Shown here: positions 54,273-58,184 of the stretch, piece after piece
Numbering within the stretch: the stretch's first letter is position 1
Layout: every line of letters begins with the position of its first letter
NCBI GenBank assembly: GCA_029557965.1
Contig: JAKQIM010000061.1
Location: 1 to 58,184, forward strand
DNA length: 58,184 nt
Direction of reading: 5' to 3'
Source: Chloroflexota bacterium
Lineage (GTDB): Bacteria; Chloroflexota; Anaerolineae; Anaerolineales; UBA4823
Notes under the pieces: generated by a model
Told to the model about the DNA's origin: nothing
What the model saw: only the letters and a program-made list of their open reading frames with translations
Database searches by the model: none
Translations under genes and position numbers: made by a program

Positions 54273-55226
54273 CTATTCCCCGCGCTGGGCCAGGCGAGGG
54301 TCGAGGGCATCTCGCAGGCCATCGCCGAGCAGGTTGAAGGCCAAAACGGTGAGCATGATCGCCAGGCCAGGGAAAAAGACCAGGTGAGGGGCCGTGAAGA
54401 CCTGGTTGCGCTCTGCGCCCAACATGGTGCCCCATTCTGGGGTCGGCGGCTGCGCCCCCAGGCCCAAGAAAGAGAGGGCCGCCGCATCCAAAATGGCGGT
54501 GGCGATGCCCAGCGTGCCCTGCACGATCAGCGGGGTCAACGAATTGGGCAAGATGCGCCCGAACAAGATATAGAACATACCGCCGCCCAAGGAACGCGAG
54601 GCTTCCACAAACTCCATCTGCTTGGTTGAGAGCACCGCCGCCCGCGTAACGCGCGCATAGGCCGGTATCGAAACGATACCGATCGCCAGCAGCGCATTCT
54701 GCAGGCCGGGCCCCAGGATGGAAACGATGGCGATTGCCAGCAGCAGCGAAGGGAAGGCCAACAGCACATCCATCAGGCGCATGATGATCGTATCCACCCA
54801 GCCGCCCAGGTATCCGCTCAGCGCGCCCAAGAAAACGCCGATGACAATGGCAAAGCCCACCGTAGTGAAGCCAATCATCAGGCTGAGGCGCGAGCCAAAA
54901 AGCAAGCGGCTGAACTCATCCCGCACATTGCCATCCAGGCCCAAGATGTGCTGGGGCTGGTCTTCAGGGCAGCCCAAGAGATGGATGCAGGGGGCCTGGC
55001 GCATTTTGACATCTTCAATACCGATCAGCACCTGGTAAGGGTCATAGGGAGAGAGCACGTTTGCAAAAACGGCAATCAATACCAGCACTCCCAATATGAT
55101 CAAGCCTAACATGGCCGATTTGCGCTTGAAAAGCCGCCGCCAGGCGGTGCGCCAGAGGGTGACGGGTTTTTGAGAACGCAGCCCCTCGGCATCTAATTGA
55201 GTAATCTGGGGTGTGTTTTCGCTCAT
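54273..55226 (-). CDS. ABC transporter permease, DppC/OppC type
   Basis: 317 aa. N-terminal OppC segment, then five more helices with the EAA-type loop SRSLGGGMFYILFGRILPNS and the motif LSFLGLGAQPPTPEWG. Imports oligopeptides or similar solutes together with the upstream permease and binding protein. No ATPase genes lie within the window; they may be elsewhere. Confidence 0.92.
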   Translation of the reverse strand: MSENTPQITQLDAEGLRSQKPVTLWRTAWRRLFKRKSAMLGLIILGVLVLIAVFANVLSPYDPYQVLIGIEDVKMRQAPCIHLLGCPEDQPQHILGLDGNVRDEFSRLLFGSRLSLMIGFTTVGFAIVIGVFLGALSGYLGGWVDTIIMRLMDVLLAFPSLLLAIAIVSILGPGLQNALLAIGIVSIPAYARVTRAAVLSTKQMEFVEASRSLGGGMFYILFGRILPNSLTPLIVQGTLGIATAILDAAALSFLGLGAQPPTPEWGTMLGAERNQVFTAPHLVFFPGLAIMLTVLAFNLLGDGLRDALDPRLAQRGE

Positions 55227-55229
55227 CGA

Positions 55230-56300
55230 TTACTCCAGGCGCACGCGGGGATCCAGGTAAATATAAGAAACGTCCACGATCAAGTTCAAAACGACAAAGA
55301 ACACCGCAATCACCACCGTAAAGGATTGCACCACCCCATAATCGCGGGCCGTAATGGCATCGTACATGATGCGCCCCACGCCCGAAAGGCCAAAGATGGT
55401 TTCGGTCAGCACGGCGCCGCCCAAGAAAGAGCCCAGGGATAAACCAATGATGGTCACCAGGGGCAGCAGGGCGTTGCGCAAAGCATGCTTGAGCACCACC
55501 CTGGAGCGCGGCAGGCCCTTGGCACGTGCCGTGCGCACGTAATCCTGACCCAAGACGTCCAACATGCTCGAGCGGGCCATGCGGGCGATCAGGGCCAGGG
55601 GAATGGTACCCACGGCTACAGCCGGCAAGATCATGTGCCGGAGGGCATCCCAAAAGATATCCAGCCGCCCAATCAAAAGCGAGTTCAACAGGTTCAAGCG
55701 GCTGATGAACTCCATCACGCCATTGCCGCTCAGAGAGGTGAGCCCCCAGGCCTCGTAGAAAGGCATAGGCATCAGCCCCGGAGACAGGCGACCCGAAGGC
55801 GGTAGCTGGAGGGGCGTATCTTTTAATACCAATGCAAACAAATACGCCAACATCAACCCCAACCAGAATACCGGCATCGAAACACCCGTGTTCGCCAGGA
55901 GCATGGTGATCACATCCAGAGCTGAGTTATGGCGCACGGCCGAGATAATGCCCATGGGAATGCCGACCAGGATGCTGAAGGCCATGGCGCAGATGGTCAA
56001 CTCCAGCGTGGTGGGCAGGCGCTCGACCAATAATTCGGTCACCGGCTTGCTGTAACGGATCGAGCTGCCAAGGTCTCCCTGGGCGATCTCAAAGACATAG
56101 ATGGCAAATTGGGTTGGGATGGGCTTATCCAGGCCGTGGCGATGGATGAATTCATCACACACCACATCGGTGGCCTTTTCGCCCAAGATGGCGCGGCAGG
56201 GGTCGCCGGGAATCAGGCGCCCCAACGCAAAGGTAACAAAAAGAATGCCAAACAGCACAGGCAGGCTGGAAAGGATACGACGGAGAATGTAAGTGAACAT
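55230..56300 (-). CDS. ABC transporter permease, DppB/OppB type
   Basis: 356 aa, ATG at 56300. Six helices; the EAA loop RAKGLPRSRVVLKHALRNALLPL and the ending ETIFGLSGVGRIMYDAI are typical of DppB. Stop lies 3 bases before the dppC ATG, so the two are translated as a unit. Confidence 0.92.
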   Translation of the reverse strand: MFTYILRRILSSLPVLFGILFVTFALGRLIPGDPCRAILGEKATDVVCDEFIHRHGLDKPIPTQFAIYVFEIAQGDLGSSIRYSKPVTELLVERLPTTLELTICAMAFSILVGIPMGIISAVRHNSALDVITMLLANTGVSMPVFWLGLMLAYLFALVLKDTPLQLPPSGRLSPGLMPMPFYEAWGLTSLSGNGVMEFISRLNLLNSLLIGRLDIFWDALRHMILPAVAVGTIPLALIARMARSSMLDVLGQDYVRTARAKGLPRSRVVLKHALRNALLPLVTIIGLSLGSFLGGAVLTETIFGLSGVGRIMYDAITARDYGVVQSFTVVIAVFFVVLNLIVDVSYIYLDPRVRLE

Positions 56301-56315
56301 GATCTGGTGGGTATC

Positions 56316-56346
56316 CCCCGGCGGGGCAGGCGCTGCCCCGCCGGGG
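56316..56346 (-). repeat. GC-rich hairpin between the binding protein and dppB genes
   Basis: Perfect 14-bp stem (56316-56329 with 56333-56346), 3-base loop. Sits in the 75-base gap between the two genes. Likely slows or partly stops transcription, or guards the 3' end of the binding-protein mRNA, giving more binding protein than permease. Confidence 0.75.
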
Positions 56347-56375
56347 AAAAACGCAAGAGAGATCAGATGAGTGGT

Positions 56376-58070
56376 TTACTCAGAGGGTGGGGCATTTAAG
56401 AAGGCACCCCACAGGCCGCTCCAGTAAGCGAAGGCACCCGTGTTGCCTTTATGGAGCGGGTGGGCGGCATCCCACTGCACAACCAGCGACATGACCACAT
56501 CGTTGGCATCGAAGGCTGAGCCATCGTGGAAGGTGACGCCTTCGCGCAGGTTACAAGTCCAAACCGTCAGTTCGGTGTTGGCATTGCAGGCCGTAGCCAG
56601 AGAAGGCTCGACCGCCACGCCGCCGACCGCGTAGCGCAGCAAGGACTCGGTGACCTGCTCGCAAGCGCGCAGGGACTCGCCATCGGTTTCGTCAGCGCAG
56701 TACAGCGAGATGGGCTCGGCATTCTGCATCCAGACGAAGGTATCCTGCCCGGGGATGCCCATGTGGGCAAAGCTTTCGTTGCCCAGGGGGCTGGCGTGAG
56801 CGCCATCGACCGTGGCTTTGAAAGCCAGGCCCGAACCGGCGTGCGAGATGGGTACCATGGGCACATGGGTGCGGATGGCATTGTTAGCGGTGACATAGAA
56901 GGGCGCGCGTGCGGCATCTTCAGCCAGGGCAGCACCAGCCTTGAGGGCCTCGGTGATGTCGGTGAACTTCTCGCCGAACTGCTCTGTGGCGCCAGCGCCG
57001 AAGTGGTAGTCAAGGAAGTTGGTCATATCAGGATAGTCGGCGCCCCAACCCAGCAGGTACAGGCCGTCCAAAGCACCTGAATCGGCAGCATCCAAGAAGG
57101 CGCCCGATTCCATGACCACGATCTCCACGCGGATGTTCAGGTTCTCCAGCAGTTGCGCCTGGATATCCTGGGCCACCACGCTGGGCTGCGGCAGGTAGCC
57201 GCGCACCACGTCGCGATAGAAGAGCTTGGTATCGAAGCCATCCGGGAAACCGGCTTCAGCCAGCTTGGTGCGGGCAGCTTCTACGTCAAACTCGTACCAG
57301 GCGTCGCCTTCGCAGCCACCGGGGATCGAGCAGGGGGTGAAGTGGCTGGCAACTTCAGAACCAGCAGGCATGAAGTTATCGACAATACGCTGGCGGTCAA
57401 TGCCCATGGCGATGGCCTGGCGCACTTGCTCATTGTCGTAAGGTGCGACGACGTTGTTGAAGCCCACATAGAAGATGTTCAGGGCTTCGCGCTCGATCAG
57501 TTGCAGGTTGGCATCGGCTGCGACGACGGCGAAATCATCGGGGCCAATGTTATCAATGCCGTCCACAGTACCGGCTTGCAGCTCCAGCAAACGCTGGGCG
57601 GCTTCGGTGCCCCAGCGGAAGACCACGGTCTGGTTATCAGCGGGCTCGCCCCAATAGTTGGCGTTGCGGGTCAAGACCAGTTCATCGCCGCGCTTCCACT
57701 CGGCCACCATGTAGGGGCCGGTGCCGATGGGCTTCTCGAGCAGGGCTGAGCCTTCACCACCGCCACCCGTAGATTCCAGGTATTCGCTGGGCTGGATGGC
57801 AAAAGGCGAGAAGGCGATCTTAGACGGGAAAGCCGGATCGGGGGAGCACATGGTGAAGCGCACCGTGTAGCGATCGATAGCTTCGATGGTCTTGAACAGG
57901 CCGCCGTATTCGCAATCGGGCGCAGAGACCGACATCGGCTCAAAGGCAGTCTCTTCTGCTGGGACTACCTCACCGGGGGCCTGAGTAGCGGCCTGGGGCG
58001 TGCAGGCTGAGAGCAGGATGCTGGCGAGCAGTAGACCGGCCATCAGGGTGTACAAGATCTTGTGTTTCAT
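56376..58070 (-). CDS. Oligopeptide-type substrate-binding lipoprotein, circularly permuted SBP_bac_5
   Basis: 564 aa, ATG at 58070 with GAGGAGAAG ahead. Signal and lipobox LLSAC, Cys23. Residues about 50-435 match what is normally the middle and end of the family (IDRYTVRFTMCSPDPAFPSK, NPIGTGPYMV-like block, NEQVRQAIAMGIDRQRIVDNF, ISHAGSGLAFKATVDG). Residues about 446-560 match the normal beginning: NAEPISLYCADETDG, VTESLLRYAVGGVAVEPSLA, LREGVTFHDGSAFDANDVVMSL and HPLHKGNTGAFAYWSG. So the order is permuted, with the usual N-terminus moved to the end. First gene of the transport operon; the ligand is unknown. Confidence 0.88.
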   Translation of the reverse strand: MKHKILYTLMAGLLLASILLSACTPQAATQAPGEVVPAEETAFEPMSVSAPDCEYGGLFKTIEAIDRYTVRFTMCSPDPAFPSKIAFSPFAIQPSEYLESTGGGGEGSALLEKPIGTGPYMVAEWKRGDELVLTRNANYWGEPADNQTVVFRWGTEAAQRLLELQAGTVDGIDNIGPDDFAVVAADANLQLIEREALNIFYVGFNNVVAPYDNEQVRQAIAMGIDRQRIVDNFMPAGSEVASHFTPCSIPGGCEGDAWYEFDVEAARTKLAEAGFPDGFDTKLFYRDVVRGYLPQPSVVAQDIQAQLLENLNIRVEIVVMESGAFLDAADSGALDGLYLLGWGADYPDMTNFLDYHFGAGATEQFGEKFTDITEALKAGAALAEDAARAPFYVTANNAIRTHVPMVPISHAGSGLAFKATVDGAHASPLGNESFAHMGIPGQDTFVWMQNAEPISLYCADETDGESLRACEQVTESLLRYAVGGVAVEPSLATACNANTELTVWTCNLREGVTFHDGSAFDANDVVMSLVVQWDAAHPLHKGNTGAFAYWSGLWGAFLNAPPSE

Positions 58071-58184
58071 GTGTTTCTTCTCCTCTAGGTAAGTAATCTG
58101 AAACGCTGAAATACTGGCTAGAACATGTACAGCGGCACGATGCTGGGCAGGCGCCTCCTTTCTGCACTCATGATTGCTTAATGC

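Overview
The window is bacterial chromosome, gene-dense and mostly high in G+C. It probably comes from an uncultured or little-studied member of the Chloroflexota (Anaerolineae-like). The evidence is the gene content: a giant DUF2298 ('YYY' domain) membrane protein of the type known from Chloroflexi and Archaea, an archaeal-type mevalonate kinase and isopentenyl phosphate kinase pair, NBR1-Ig and LysM lipoproteins with Thr/Pro-rich linkers, a soluble LacI-sensor histidine kinase, and DUF5679 fused to topoisomerase I. This assignment is inferred from family recognition; no search was run. I see no rRNA, tRNA, CRISPR array, insertion sequence or prophage. No gap between genes exceeds 300 bases.

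Layout. 1-7.9 kb (minus): two large GT-C-type membrane glycosyltransferases. 7.9-14.3 kb (plus): PPOX-fold protein, Mut7-C RNase-like protein, secreted protein, a 1251-aa sensor kinase and a YbeD/DUF493 protein. 14.3-16.0 kb (minus): an AT-rich type II restriction-modification pair. 16.0-18.6 kb (plus): a double-GNAT acetyltransferase and an AT-rich GT-C membrane protein. 18.6-19.5 kb (minus): DegV. 19.6-26.9 kb (plus): the information-processing run ffh, rpsP, khpA, rimM, dprA, manC-type guanylyltransferase, topA. 27.1-28.1 kb (plus): a membrane protein of unknown function. 28.1-33.1 kb (minus): UbiA-type phosphoribosyltransferase, mevalonate kinase, Nudix, isopentenyl phosphate kinase, dgt, greA. 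33.2-35.5 kb (plus): a secreted CAP-domain gene interrupted by an in-frame TGA. 35.5-39.4 kb (minus): a LolCDE/MacB-like ABC exporter with a lipoprotein. 39.5-47.9 kb (plus): tlyA, NBR1-like lipoprotein, lepA, flippase-like protein, GT4 glycosyltransferase, methyltransferase, two Nudix hydrolases and a LysM lipoprotein. 47.9-54.1 kb (minus): unknown protein, zinc-finger protein, lepB, der, cdaR-like, cdaA, coaE fused to an acetyltransferase-like domain. 54.3-58.1 kb (minus): peptide-type ABC uptake genes.

Genes that work together: the guanylyltransferase, GT-C enzymes, GT4 enzyme, flippase-like protein and polyprenyl-phosphate phosphoribosyltransferase point to lipid-linked glycan assembly. 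Mevalonate kinase and isopentenyl phosphate kinase supply isoprenoid precursors for such lipids. cdaA and cdaR form the c-di-AMP synthesis module. ffh and lepB serve protein export.

The two strongest observations: (1) the oligopeptide-binding lipoprotein at 56376-58070 reads as a circular permutation of the normal SBP_bac_5 fold; (2) the CAP-domain gene continues in frame after its TGA (34846-34848) into a thioredoxin-like domain. There the TGA sits where the first redox cysteine is expected, with a small hairpin just downstream. It is either a nonsense mutation or a selenocysteine codon. A recurrent pattern of -10 boxes 5-11 bases before start codons suggests several leaderless transcripts.
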